From assembly GCF_003112535.1 (NCBI RefSeq), contig NZ_BEWA01000012.1:62001-126000 (forward strand): 64,000 bases of DNA. The letters are read 5' to 3'. This DNA comes from Streptomyces rishiriensis (lineage in GTDB: Bacteria > Actinomycetota > Actinomycetes > Streptomycetales > Streptomycetaceae). This document shows, piece by piece, positions 42,701 through 51,329 of this stretch (position 1 is the stretch's first letter; every line of letters begins with the position of its first letter). The position numbers and the translations under genes are program-made. The notes beneath the pieces were generated by a model. The model saw only the letters and a program-made list of their open reading frames with translations, did no database searches and was not told where the DNA came from.

Positions 42701-42833
42701 CCCGCGACCCGCATCCGGTGACCGGCACCCGCCGGCCGCCGCCCGCCGCCCGCAATGACCTCCTGCTCGACCGGGTGCGACTGGGACCTGGACGCCTGGG
42801 CAGCTCGGCGGCGGGCGGCGGGCGGCTGGGCGG

Positions 42834-43973
42834 TCAGGCTGTTCGCTTGCGGGCTGCGGTCTTCTTCGCCGGGGTCTTCTTCGCGGTCGGCGTCGCCGTC
42901 GCCGTCGCCGTCGTCTTCTTGGCGGCGGTCTTCTTCGTCGTGCTCTTGGCGCTCGACGTGCTCTTCGCCGCCGTCGCGCTCTTGGCCGCCGTCGACTTCT
43001 TCGCCGCCTGGGTCGACTTCCTGGGGGCCGCCGCCGTCTTCTTCGCCGTCGACGTCGATTTCTTGCCGCCGGTCTGCTTGGGCGCGCTGCGGGCGGACTT
43101 GCGCTGGGGCAGGCGGCTCACCTTCGCCCGCCCCGACGCGGGCCCGGACTCCGAGTCCGCCTCCGAGTCCGAGTCCGCCGCGGGCTCCGGTTCCTCGCCC
43201 CTCGACTCCTTCGCCGCCCGCACGCTCTTCTCCAGGGCGGCCATCAGGTCCAGCACCTTGCCGCTGGACGGCGCGCTCGGGGCCTCCCGAGGCGTCTCAC
43301 CGGCCGCCTTCGCCGCCACGACCTCCTCGACGGCCTCGCGGTACTCGTCGTGCAGGTCGTCCAGATCGACCTCGCCGAGGGTGTCCATCAGGGCGTCCGC
43401 GAGGTCGAGTTCCTTGTCGCGGACGGTGACGGAGGTGTCGGGGGCGACGCCCTCCGGCGCGCGCACCTCGTCGGGCCAGAGCAGGCCGTGCATGGCGATC
43501 GCGTCGCCGACCACGCGGAGCATGCCGAGGCGTTCACGGCCGCGAAGGGCGTACTTCGCGATGGCCACCTTGTGGCTGCGTTTCAGAGCCTCCCTGAGCA
43601 GCGTGTACGGCTTCGCCGCCGGGGCGCCGCCCGCCTGGAGGTAGTAGGCGGCGTCCATCTGGAGCGGGTCGATCCGCTCGGCCGGGACGAAGGCCACGAT
43701 CTCGATGGTCTTCGCGGTCGGGAGCGGCAGGTGGGACAGGTCCTCGTCGGTGATCGGGATGATCGTGCCGTCCGCGTCCTCGTACCCCTTGCCGATCTCG
43801 GCCGAGCTGACCTCGCGCTCCTCCAGCTCGCAGACCTTGCGGTAGCGGATGCGGCCGCCGTCCTCGGTGTGGATCTGGCGGAAGGAGATCGAGTGGCTCT
43901 CGGTGGCGTTCACCAGCTTGATCGGGATGCTGACCAGGCCGAACGAGATGGCGCCGTTCCAGATGGATCGCAC
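42834..43973 (-). CDS. ku: Ku DNA-end-binding protein
   Basis: This 379-residue protein starts at GTG 43,973 with GGAGGG eight bases upstream and reads MRSIWNGAISFGLVSIPIKL, the standard opening of bacterial Ku. The Ku core spans about 250 residues. A lysine-rich tail (KKTAAKKTTATATA-like) of about 110 residues follows; such basic tails bind DNA ends. It recruits LigD-type repair enzymes to double-strand breaks. The divergent LigD-polymerase gene is 55 bases away. Confidence 0.95.
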   Translation of the reverse strand: MRSIWNGAISFGLVSIPIKLVNATESHSISFRQIHTEDGGRIRYRKVCELEEREVSSAEIGKGYEDADGTIIPITDEDLSHLPLPTAKTIEIVAFVPAERIDPLQMDAAYYLQAGGAPAAKPYTLLREALKRSHKVAIAKYALRGRERLGMLRVVGDAIAMHGLLWPDEVRAPEGVAPDTSVTVRDKELDLADALMDTLGEVDLDDLHDEYREAVEEVVAAKAAGETPREAPSAPSSGKVLDLMAALEKSVRAAKESRGEEPEPAADSDSEADSESGPASGRAKVSRLPQRKSARSAPKQTGGKKSTSTAKKTAAAPRKSTQAAKKSTAAKSATAAKSTSSAKSTTKKTAAKKTTATATATPTAKKTPAKKTAARKRTA

Positions 43974-44028
43974 GTGCAGCACCCTCCCGAGTGAGCGTTA
44001 TGCACTGGTTTCGTGTGATTCTCATCGT

Positions 44029-44940
44029 ATGACGCCGATCACCGAGGTGGAGGGGCGGAGGCTCGCGCTCAGCAATCTGGAGAAGGTGCTGTACCCGGCG
44101 ACCGGGTTCACGAAGGGCGAGGTGCTGCACTACTACGCGACCGTCGCCGATGCCCTGCTGCCCCATCTGCGCGACCGGCCGCTGTCCTTCCTGCGCTATC
44201 CGGACGGGCCCGACGGCCAGGTGTTCTTCGCCAAGAACGTGCCGCCCGGGACGCCCGGGTGGGTCACCACCGCCGAGGTGCCGCGCTCGGAGGGGCCGGC
44301 GCGGATGGTCGTCGTGCAGGACCTGGCGAGCCTCGTCTGGGCGGCGAACCTCGTCACCGAGTTCCATACGCCCCAGTGGGTGATCCATGAGCCGGAGCTC
44401 GCCGACCGACTCGTCTTCGACCTCGACCCCGGCGCGCCCGCGACCGTCGTCGAGTGCTGCGAGGTCGCGCTGTGGCTGCGGGAGCGGCTGGCGGCGGACG
44501 GCATCGAGGCGTACCCGAAGACGTCCGGGTCGAAGGGGCTGCATCTGCTCGCGCCGGTGCGGGGGGCGTCGTCCGAACGGGTCACGGAGTACGCCAAACA
44601 GCTGGCCGTGGAGGCGGAACGGGCCGCTCCGCGGCTGGTGCTGCACCGGATGACGCGGAGCCTGCGGCCGGGGAAGGTGTTCGTCGACTGGAGTCAGAAC
44701 GCGGCGCGCAAGACGACGGCCGCGCCGTACACACTGCGGGCCCGGGCCGAGCCGACCGTGTCGGCGCCGGTGACGTGGGAGGAGGTCGAGGAGTGCCGGT
44801 CGGCCGGGACGCTCACGTTCCTGGCGTCCGACGTCGCGCCGCGGTTGCAGGACTTCGGCGACCTGCTGGCGCCGCTGACGGACGCGCGGCACGCGGGAAC
44901 GGTGCCGGCGCCGGAGCCGGAGGCCGGGGCGACCTCATGA
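44029..44940 (+). CDS. ligD: LigD-type polymerase/primase domain protein
   Basis: This 303-residue protein corresponds to the stand-alone polymerase domain of LigD (AEP-type): SNLEKVLYPATGFTKGEVLHYY, RPLSFLRYPDGPDGQVFFAKN, DRLVFDLDPG with the catalytic aspartates, and SGSKGLHLLAP. It extends ends with ribonucleotides during non-homologous end joining. No ligase or phosphoesterase domain is fused. It is divergent from ku over 55 bases, so the two genes share a control region. Confidence 0.93.
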   Translation: MTPITEVEGRRLALSNLEKVLYPATGFTKGEVLHYYATVADALLPHLRDRPLSFLRYPDGPDGQVFFAKNVPPGTPGWVTTAEVPRSEGPARMVVVQDLASLVWAANLVTEFHTPQWVIHEPELADRLVFDLDPGAPATVVECCEVALWLRERLAADGIEAYPKTSGSKGLHLLAPVRGASSERVTEYAKQLAVEAERAAPRLVLHRMTRSLRPGKVFVDWSQNAARKTTAAPYTLRARAEPTVSAPVTWEEVEECRSAGTLTFLASDVAPRLQDFGDLLAPLTDARHAGTVPAPEPEAGATS

Positions 44941-45011
44941 CACCCGCCCCCCAGACACCTGGAATGCCGCCCCATGGCACCCGGGATGCTACTGCGGCGG
45001 GCGGTTCCTGC

Positions 45012-45815
45012 TCACACCCTCGCCCAGGTCCCCCGGTCCCGCGCCATCGCGTGCAGGGCCTCCACGTCCGCCGGCTTCAGCACGCCGCCCAGGCGGGCCA
45101 GGTCGGGGAGGTCGGCGTCGGTGAGGATGCGGGTCGTTCGCGGGGGTGCCGTCACGGAGACGTCCGTCGGGCCGACGAGGGCCAGCACGGGGTGGACCTC
45201 GGCCGTCAGGGCGTAGGAGGCGCGGTCGGCGTCGGCGCGCACCCGGCGCAGCAGGGGCTCGGGGGCGCGGCGGCCCAGGGCGACCATCGGGTCGGCGATC
45301 CGGACCCGGCGTCTGCGGGCGTAGACGGCGTGGATCGCGAACAGGCCGGCCGGGCCGATGGCCAGGTGGTGGACGCGGTCCCCGCCGGGCAGCGCGACGG
45401 AGTGCAGTGTGTGCCAGCCGGCGCCGTCGAGGCGGTCCAGGGCCTCGCCGACCGTCTGCTCGGCCGCGAGGGCGTGGCGGCGCGGGTCGGTCCGGAGCCG
45501 GTGGGCGGGGGGCGGGTCGCGGTCCAGGTCGATCACCAGGGCCTCGCCGGGACGGTTGGGGGCCAGGTCGTCGTCCGGGTGGAGGGAGAGCCGGGCCAGT
45601 TCCGCCGGGGTCGGCACCGGGGGCGGGCCCACCGTCACCGGGCCCGTGAGGAAGGGGCCGAGGGCTTCCAGGACGTCCTCCCTGCGGTCGTCCCCGATGA
45701 GGTTGACCCTGGCCGCCTCACGGTCGTACCAGGCGACGTTGCTGCCGTCCGCGAGGCGGACGTAGAGCCGCTCCCGGCCATGCCGCCGGGTCGGTATGAC
45801 GCGCAGTCCGTTCAT
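45012..45815 (-). CDS. NERD (nuclease-related) domain protein
   Basis: This 267-residue protein has a C-terminal domain (from about 130) with WHTLHSVALPGGDRVHHLAIGPAGLFAIHAV that fits the nuclease-related NERD fold. The N-terminal 110 residues, with VAWYDREAARVNLIGDD, are unrecognised. It has no signal peptide. A DNA-processing role is possible. It is divergent from the phosphatase gene, with about 110 bases between the starts. Confidence 0.75.
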   Translation of the reverse strand: MNGLRVIPTRRHGRERLYVRLADGSNVAWYDREAARVNLIGDDRREDVLEALGPFLTGPVTVGPPPVPTPAELARLSLHPDDDLAPNRPGEALVIDLDRDPPPAHRLRTDPRRHALAAEQTVGEALDRLDGAGWHTLHSVALPGGDRVHHLAIGPAGLFAIHAVYARRRRVRIADPMVALGRRAPEPLLRRVRADADRASYALTAEVHPVLALVGPTDVSVTAPPRTTRILTDADLPDLARLGGVLKPADVEALHAMARDRGTWARV

Positions 45816-45926
45816 GCACCATCACCCCTCCGACCATGGGAACAGGAGGGGCGCTCCGGGGCAAGAAGGCGGTTATCCCCGGCGCGCGTTGGGCAGGCAC
45901 TGGGCAGCGCGTTTGGGGAGGCGCCG

Positions 45927-46436
45927 TTGCGGACCCGCAGGAAGCAGCCCGACGTACCTGTTCCGGATCGTCCGTGGAGCGAGATCGTGCCCGGCCTGTG
46001 GATGGGCGGCCACGAGTTCCGGGGGCCCGGCGGAGAGCCGCGGCTCGCCGTGGCGCGCGACGAGTTCGATCTCGTCCAGACGCTGACCCGGGCCCGGCAG
46101 GGGCACGGGCCCGATCCGGGTGTGCGGCACCAGGTGTGGCCGATCCCGGACGGGCCGCTGGACGGGACCCAGCTCGCCGGGGTGATCCGGCTGGCGCAGG
46201 CCGCGGGAGACGCGCTGGACGAGGGCCTCACGGTGCTCGTGCGCTGCTACAGCGGTTACAACCGTTCGGGCCTGGTCGTCGCCCACACGTTGGTGGGCCG
46301 GGGGCACTCGGCCGACGGGGCCATCCGGCTGATACGGTCACGGCGCTCGCCCTGGGCCCTGCACAACGAGCTGTTCGTGGAGTACCTGCGGGCGGGGTTG
46401 CCCACGGCCCGGCTTCTGGAGGAACTGGCCGAGTAG
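45927..46436 (+). CDS. Tyrosine/dual-specificity-type phosphatase
   Basis: This 169-residue protein has the CX5R signature CYSGYNR (Cys107, Arg113) and a general acid region near VWPIPDGPLDG. The TTG start at 45,927 has GGGGAGG five bases upstream. The usual His before the Cys is replaced by Arg (VRCYSG), and the P-loop is otherwise intact. It probably dephosphorylates Tyr or Ser/Thr in cytoplasmic targets. Confidence 0.85.
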   Translation: MRTRRKQPDVPVPDRPWSEIVPGLWMGGHEFRGPGGEPRLAVARDEFDLVQTLTRARQGHGPDPGVRHQVWPIPDGPLDGTQLAGVIRLAQAAGDALDEGLTVLVRCYSGYNRSGLVVAHTLVGRGHSADGAIRLIRSRRSPWALHNELFVEYLRAGLPTARLLEELAE

Positions 46437-46612
46437 CCGCCGCGTACCCGAGTAATCGTTTCGCCCGTGGTCAGCGCCACAGCACTGCGCCTCAGCGCGG
46501 CAGTACGCTGCCTCAGCGCCGCCGGCCCACCGGTACGCAAAACGGACTTCCCTATGAATAAGGTGTACGGGGCCTGGCATCGTCGTCGTCCGAGAGGAGC
46601 CACAGGAGTCCC

Positions 46613-47530
46613 GTGTTCCGCACCCGCCCCGGCCTCCCCGGCCGCTCTGGTCTCCTCGGCCGCCCTGGTCTCCCCGGCCGCCCCGGCCGCTCGGGCCGTC
46701 CCGGTGGCCTCGGCCGCTCGGGGCTCCCCGGCCGTCCCGTGCTCGCCGCCGCCGTCGCGGTCCTGCTGGCCTCGGCCGCCGTGGGCTGCGGTGACGCCGG
46801 TGAGCTGCAGGGCGCGGGGGCGACGCCGACGGCGATCAGCCCGGACAGGCTCTGGCCGGATCTCACCCCCGCCTCCCGCCCGGCGTTCGACATCGGGGAG
46901 GTGGACACCGAGGTGGTCAAGGGCATCACCGTGCCCGACGGCGACATCCGCAAGGTCGACCCGGTCGCGGTGGTGCGCAAGGAGATCGCCGAGCACCCGG
47001 GCGACTACGGCCAGGGGTCGTACGACGAGACGGCCCGGCGGATGGCCGACTGCGGCAAGAGCGGCGCGCAGGGCAGCAGATGTCCCGTGCTCAAGGCGTA
47101 CTACCGCGACCTCACCGGCGACGGCCACCCCGACCTGACCCTCGGCTTCCGCCAGCTGCCGGGCAACCTGACGGCCGTCCGCGTCTACACCGTGCGCAAG
47201 AACAGGCTCGTGAAGATCATGGCCTACGAGGACGCCGTGAGCGGGGTCGAGCTGGCCGGGCGGTCCGTGATCATCCGCGCCCCCTCGGAGGTCGCCGGCT
47301 ACGAGTACCGGCTGCAGTGGACCTGGGACCAGCAGCAGCAGGCGATGCTGCTCACCCATGACGAGATGCGCCGCACCGGCGGTCGCAAGCGCTCCCCCCG
47401 ACCCTCCGCCTCCGGCGCGTCCCCGGCGGCTCCGGCCGGCCGGCCGGCCCCGTCATCGGCGTCCGCGTCGTCCGCGTCTGCGTCTGCGTCTCCGTCGTCG
47501 CGGGTGTCCTCTTCCGCGAGCGGCCGATGA
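46613..47530 (+). CDS. Lipoprotein preceding a sensor kinase
   Basis: The protein is 305 residues. A long N-terminal stretch of GRPG/GLPG triplets (about 36 residues) precedes a hydrophobic core (LAAAVAVLLAS) and a lipobox ending AVGC. The exported part contains AYYRDLTGDGHPDLTLGFR, an FG-GAP-like calcium loop, and ends in a Ser/Ala-rich tail. AGGAG precedes the GTG start. Its stop overlaps the kinase start, so the two are co-expressed. It may act as an accessory lipoprotein that tunes the kinase, as CseA does with CseC, though that is inference. Confidence 0.8.
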   Translation: MFRTRPGLPGRSGLLGRPGLPGRPGRSGRPGGLGRSGLPGRPVLAAAVAVLLASAAVGCGDAGELQGAGATPTAISPDRLWPDLTPASRPAFDIGEVDTEVVKGITVPDGDIRKVDPVAVVRKEIAEHPGDYGQGSYDETARRMADCGKSGAQGSRCPVLKAYYRDLTGDGHPDLTLGFRQLPGNLTAVRVYTVRKNRLVKIMAYEDAVSGVELAGRSVIIRAPSEVAGYEYRLQWTWDQQQQAMLLTHDEMRRTGGRKRSPRPSASGASPAAPAGRPAPSSASASSASASASPSSRVSSSASGR

Positions 47531-48927
47531 GACCGGCGCTGCCCTCGTGGGCGGGCACGCTCGCCGTGAAGGCCGCCGTCTTCATCACGGTGATGTGCTG
47601 CGCGCTGGCCGCCCTGCTCGGCATCCTGGTGCACGTATCGGTGACGAACCAGACCGTCGGCCAGGCCCGCGACCTCGCGCTGTCCCGGCTGTCGGACGCG
47701 ACCACGGCGTTCGAGGCCGGGAACTCCCTCGGCCACGCGGCGAGCCTGGACCCGCCCGAGCTGCCCGCGTCGCTGCGGGCGCTGGCGGTGGGCGGGGAAC
47801 GCGGCACGATGGTCGCCGACCGCCGGGGCCGCCCCACGATGTGGGCGGCGGGCCCCGCCGACGGGCGGCGGGCCCTCGCGGTCGCGGTCGACTACTCGCA
47901 GAGCGCCCACACCATCGAGGCGCTCGACACCGCGATCCTGTGGTCGTCGGCGCTCGCGATCGGCGCGACGCTGCTGGTCGGGGCCGTCGCCGTGACCCGG
48001 GTGACCCGTCGGCTGCACACCACCGCGCAGGTGGCTCGCCGGATCACCGCCGGCGACCTGGACGCGCGGGTGGACGACCGCCGCGCGAAGGAGCCGGGCC
48101 GGCCACAGGACGAGGTCGGCGCGGTCGCCGTCGCGCTGGACTCCATGGCCTCCTCGCTGCAGGGCAAGCTGCTCAGCGAGCAGCGCTTCACCGCCGACGT
48201 GGCGCACGAACTGCGCACGCCCCTGACCGGACTGCACGCGGCGGCCGAGCTGCTGCCACCCGGACGGCCGACCGAACTGGTGCGCGACCGGGTGACGGCC
48301 CTGCGTACGCTCACCGAGGACCTGCTGGAGATCTCCCGGCTGGACACCGGGCGCGAGCGGCTGGAGCTGGACGCCGAGGACCTGGGCGCGCTGGCGGTGC
48401 GGGTGGTGCGGGCGGCGGAGGCCTCGGACTTCTTCGAGACTCCGGCGGCCTCCGGGACCACGGCAGCCCTCGGGACTCCGGCAGCCCAAGGAACCTCGGC
48501 GGCCTCCGGCGCTTGGGTCGCCGACGGGGCTGCGGCGACCGACGGTCAGGTCACGGTCGTCATCGTCCGGAACGCGCACGTGGAGACCGACCGGCGGCGG
48601 CTCGAGCGGGTGCTCGGCAATCTGCTGGCCAATGCGCACCGGCACGGTCGGGCTCCGGTGACGCTCACGGTGGACGGGCCCGTCGTCACCGTGCGGGACC
48701 ACGGGGACGGATATCCGGAGTACCTGGTCACGCACGGGCCGCAGCGGTTCCGCACCGAGGGCGGGGCCAAGGGCCACGGGCTGGGGCTGACCATCGCGGT
48801 CGGGCAGGCCGAGGTGCTGGGCGCGCGGCTGGCGTTCACGAACGCGCCGGACGGCGGCGCGGTGGCGACGCTGACGCTGCCTCAGACGCCTCCCGCCCCG
48901 GCACGTCTCCCCGATGGCGCAGCGTGA
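47527..48927 (+). CDS. Membrane sensor histidine kinase
   Basis: The protein is 466 residues. One membrane helix near 20-42, an extracellular sensor loop, a second helix near 138-158 (ILWSSALAIGATLLVGAVAV) and a HAMP domain are visible. The phosphoacceptor His227 lies in FTADVAHELRTPLTG, with ATPase N-box NLLANAHRHG and G-boxes GLTIAVG. A Ser/Ala-rich insertion (about 305-340) interrupts the ATPase region. No response regulator gene lies beside it in this window. It is translationally coupled to the lipoprotein gene. Confidence 0.88.
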   Translation: MRPALPSWAGTLAVKAAVFITVMCCALAALLGILVHVSVTNQTVGQARDLALSRLSDATTAFEAGNSLGHAASLDPPELPASLRALAVGGERGTMVADRRGRPTMWAAGPADGRRALAVAVDYSQSAHTIEALDTAILWSSALAIGATLLVGAVAVTRVTRRLHTTAQVARRITAGDLDARVDDRRAKEPGRPQDEVGAVAVALDSMASSLQGKLLSEQRFTADVAHELRTPLTGLHAAAELLPPGRPTELVRDRVTALRTLTEDLLEISRLDTGRERLELDAEDLGALAVRVVRAAEASDFFETPAASGTTAALGTPAAQGTSAASGAWVADGAAATDGQVTVVIVRNAHVETDRRRLERVLGNLLANAHRHGRAPVTLTVDGPVVTVRDHGDGYPEYLVTHGPQRFRTEGGAKGHGLGLTIAVGQAEVLGARLAFTNAPDGGAVATLTLPQTPPAPARLPDGAA

Positions 48928-48997
48928 CGGGCGACACGCGCGAACCGCTCCTAATGTGGCGATAAGTCAGTTTCACCCTCTTCGTGGAGGTATCGCC

Positions 48998-49675
48998 ATG
49001 TCCTTGCGCTCGGCTCTCACCCGTCTGGCCATAGTCACCGCAGCCGGCGCACTCGCCGCCACCGCGGCCGTCGCCCCCGCCCTCGCCGACGACTGGGACG
49101 GCGACGGCGGCGGCAACACCACCCAGGGCGGCGACTCGCACGACTGGGTGGACCAAGGGGGCGGAGGCGTCCAGAACGACCAGCCCGGCGACCCGAACGA
49201 CCAAGGGAACCAGGGCAACCAGAACGGCCAGGGCAACCAGGCCGCTCAGAACGGCAACCAGAACGGCCAGGGCAATCAGAACGGCCAGGGCAATCAGAAC
49301 GGCCAGGGCAACCAGAACGGGCAGAACAGCCAGAACGGGCAGAACGGCAACTGGCAGTCGGGTGGCGACGGCGGCGACTGGCAGTCGGGCGGCGGCGACG
49401 GGGGCGGCGGCAACTGGCAGTCCGGCAACCAGAACGACTCCCGCCGGTACCGCGGACGCGTCACCGCGAGCGAACTGCTGCTGCGCAGCGCGCCCAACCG
49501 CGCCAGCCAGGTGATCCGGGTCGCCCGTCGCGGCGAGATCGTCTCCATCTTCTGCAGGACCCGCGGCCAGAACGTCCAGGGCAACTCCGTCTGGTACCTC
49601 CTCACGGACGGCACCTGGGCCTGGGGCGCGGCGCGGTACATCGACGTCATCGGCACGACGCCGCGCTGGTGCTGA
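48998..49675 (+). CDS. Secreted SH3-like domain protein with NGQGNQ repeats
   Basis: This 225-residue protein has GGAGGT at ideal distance. The signal peptide is about 30 residues (TRLAIVTAAGALAATAAVA then ALA). A long Asn/Gln/Gly linker with repeated GQGNQN blocks (about 70-110) leads to a C-terminal SH3_3-like domain (about 155-225, with LLLRSAPNRASQVIRVARRG). SH3b domains often bind cell wall. It is probably exported and wall-associated. Confidence 0.8.
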   Translation: MSLRSALTRLAIVTAAGALAATAAVAPALADDWDGDGGGNTTQGGDSHDWVDQGGGGVQNDQPGDPNDQGNQGNQNGQGNQAAQNGNQNGQGNQNGQGNQNGQGNQNGQNSQNGQNGNWQSGGDGGDWQSGGGDGGGGNWQSGNQNDSRRYRGRVTASELLLRSAPNRASQVIRVARRGEIVSIFCRTRGQNVQGNSVWYLLTDGTWAWGAARYIDVIGTTPRWC

Positions 49676-49745
49676 CGCCGCGCCGGAGCTGACACGAAAG
49701 ATCGTCCAAGGCTCACGAGGAGCCCCATTTGGGTAGGTTCCGGAC

Positions 49746-51329
49746 ATGACGAAAGCCGGAGTCGGAGCAGGAACCGGTACCACCGTGGCGGCGGCGGACG
49801 CGCCCGCCGCCATGGTGGGCCTCCCCCGGCGCCGTGGCGTCGAACTGTCCCTCATCGTCCTGGCCGTTCTGCTCTCCGTGTACGGGTACTGCGCCGTCGG
49901 GCTGGCCCGGAGCGGCGCGGTACCGCCCGGCGCCGCGGGTTACGGCGCGGGGCTCGGCGTGCTCGCGCTGCTGGCGCATCTCGCGGTGCGGCTGCGCGCC
50001 CCCTGCGCCGATCCGCTGCTGCTTCCCATCGCCGTGCTGCTCAACGGGATGGGCCTGGTGCTGATCTACCGGCTCGACCTGGAGACGCCGGGCGACCGGG
50101 CGGCTCCCACGCAACTGGTGTGGTCCACGGTCGGGGTGGCTCTGTTCATCGTGGTCGTGACGGCGCTGCGCGACCATCGCGTGCTCCAGCGGTACTCGTA
50201 CGTGTGCGTGGTGGCCGCGCTCGCCCTCCTGACCCTCCCCATCCTGTTCCCGGCCGTGAACGGGGCCCGCATCTGGATCCGGATCGCCGGCTTCTCCATC
50301 CAGCCGGGGGAGTTCGCGAAGGTGCTGCTGGCGGTGTTCTTCGCCGCCTACCTGGCCGCCAACCGCACGGCGCTGGCGTACGCGGGCCGCCGGATCTGGC
50401 GCTTCAGCCGGATGCAGCTGCCCACCGGACGGGTCCTCGGCCCGATCGTCACGATCTGGCTGCTGAGCGTCGGCGTGCTGGTCCTGGAGCGGGACCTCGG
50501 CACGTCCCTGCTCTTCTTCGGCCTGTTCGTGGTGATGCTCTACGTCGCCACCGGCCGCACCGGCTGGATCGCCGTGGGTCTGCTGCTCGCCTCGCTCGGC
50601 GCGGTCGCCGTCGGCCGCCTGGAGCCGCATGTGCACAGCAGGGTCGAGGACTGGCTGCATCCGTTCGCGTCGATCGAGGCCGGTCAGGGCGCCAACCAGC
50701 TCGCCCAGTCGCTGTTCTCCTTCGCGGCCGGCGGGGTGTTCGGCACGGGGCTCGGCGTCGGCCACTCGGTCCTCATCGGCTTCGCCGTGAAGTCGGACTT
50801 CATCCTGGCCACGGCGGGCGAGGAGCTGGGCCTGGCGGGGCTGTCGGCGCTGTTCCTGCTCTACGGCCTGCTCGTCGAGCGCGGCTACCGGGCGGGGCTG
50901 TCGCTGCGCGACCCCTTCGGGCGGCTGCTGGCGGCCGGCCTCGCCTCGATCGTGGCACTCCAGGTGTTCGTGATCGCGGGCGGGGTGACCGGCCTGATCC
51001 CGCTGACCGGGATGGCGATGCCGTTCCTGGCACAGGGCGGCTCCTCGGTGGTCACCAACTGGGCGATCGTGGCACTGCTGATCCGGGTGAGCGACTCGGC
51101 CCGCAGACCGTACGACGCGCCGTCCGACGCGCCGTCCGACGCTCCGTCCGACGCCCAGTCCGCCGCTCCGTCCGCCGCTCAGTCCGCCGCTCCGTCCGAC
51201 GCTCACTCCGCCGCGTCCGCCATCCCGCGCGTCGAACCGTCCGCTGTCCCGCGCCTCGAACCGTCCGCCGGGCAGCCCGCCGAACCGGTCGACGCGCTGG
51301 TCGACAAGAGCCCAGGGAGAACCCGTTGA
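49746..51329 (+). CDS. FtsW/RodA/SpoVE-family glycosyltransferase
   Basis: This 527-residue membrane protein has about ten helices and SEDS-family motifs (QPGEFAKVLLAVFFAAYL, then LGTSLLFFGLFVVML and FAVKSDFILATAGEELGLAG). SEDS proteins polymerise peptidoglycan glycan strands. The C-terminus is a roughly 80-residue DAPSDAQSAAPS-type repeat, an unusual tail. Its stop overlaps the start of a PBP gene as TTGA, so the pair are made together. Confidence 0.9.
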   Translation: MTKAGVGAGTGTTVAAADAPAAMVGLPRRRGVELSLIVLAVLLSVYGYCAVGLARSGAVPPGAAGYGAGLGVLALLAHLAVRLRAPCADPLLLPIAVLLNGMGLVLIYRLDLETPGDRAAPTQLVWSTVGVALFIVVVTALRDHRVLQRYSYVCVVAALALLTLPILFPAVNGARIWIRIAGFSIQPGEFAKVLLAVFFAAYLAANRTALAYAGRRIWRFSRMQLPTGRVLGPIVTIWLLSVGVLVLERDLGTSLLFFGLFVVMLYVATGRTGWIAVGLLLASLGAVAVGRLEPHVHSRVEDWLHPFASIEAGQGANQLAQSLFSFAAGGVFGTGLGVGHSVLIGFAVKSDFILATAGEELGLAGLSALFLLYGLLVERGYRAGLSLRDPFGRLLAAGLASIVALQVFVIAGGVTGLIPLTGMAMPFLAQGGSSVVTNWAIVALLIRVSDSARRPYDAPSDAPSDAPSDAQSAAPSAAQSAAPSDAHSAASAIPRVEPSAVPRLEPSAGQPAEPVDALVDKSPGRTR

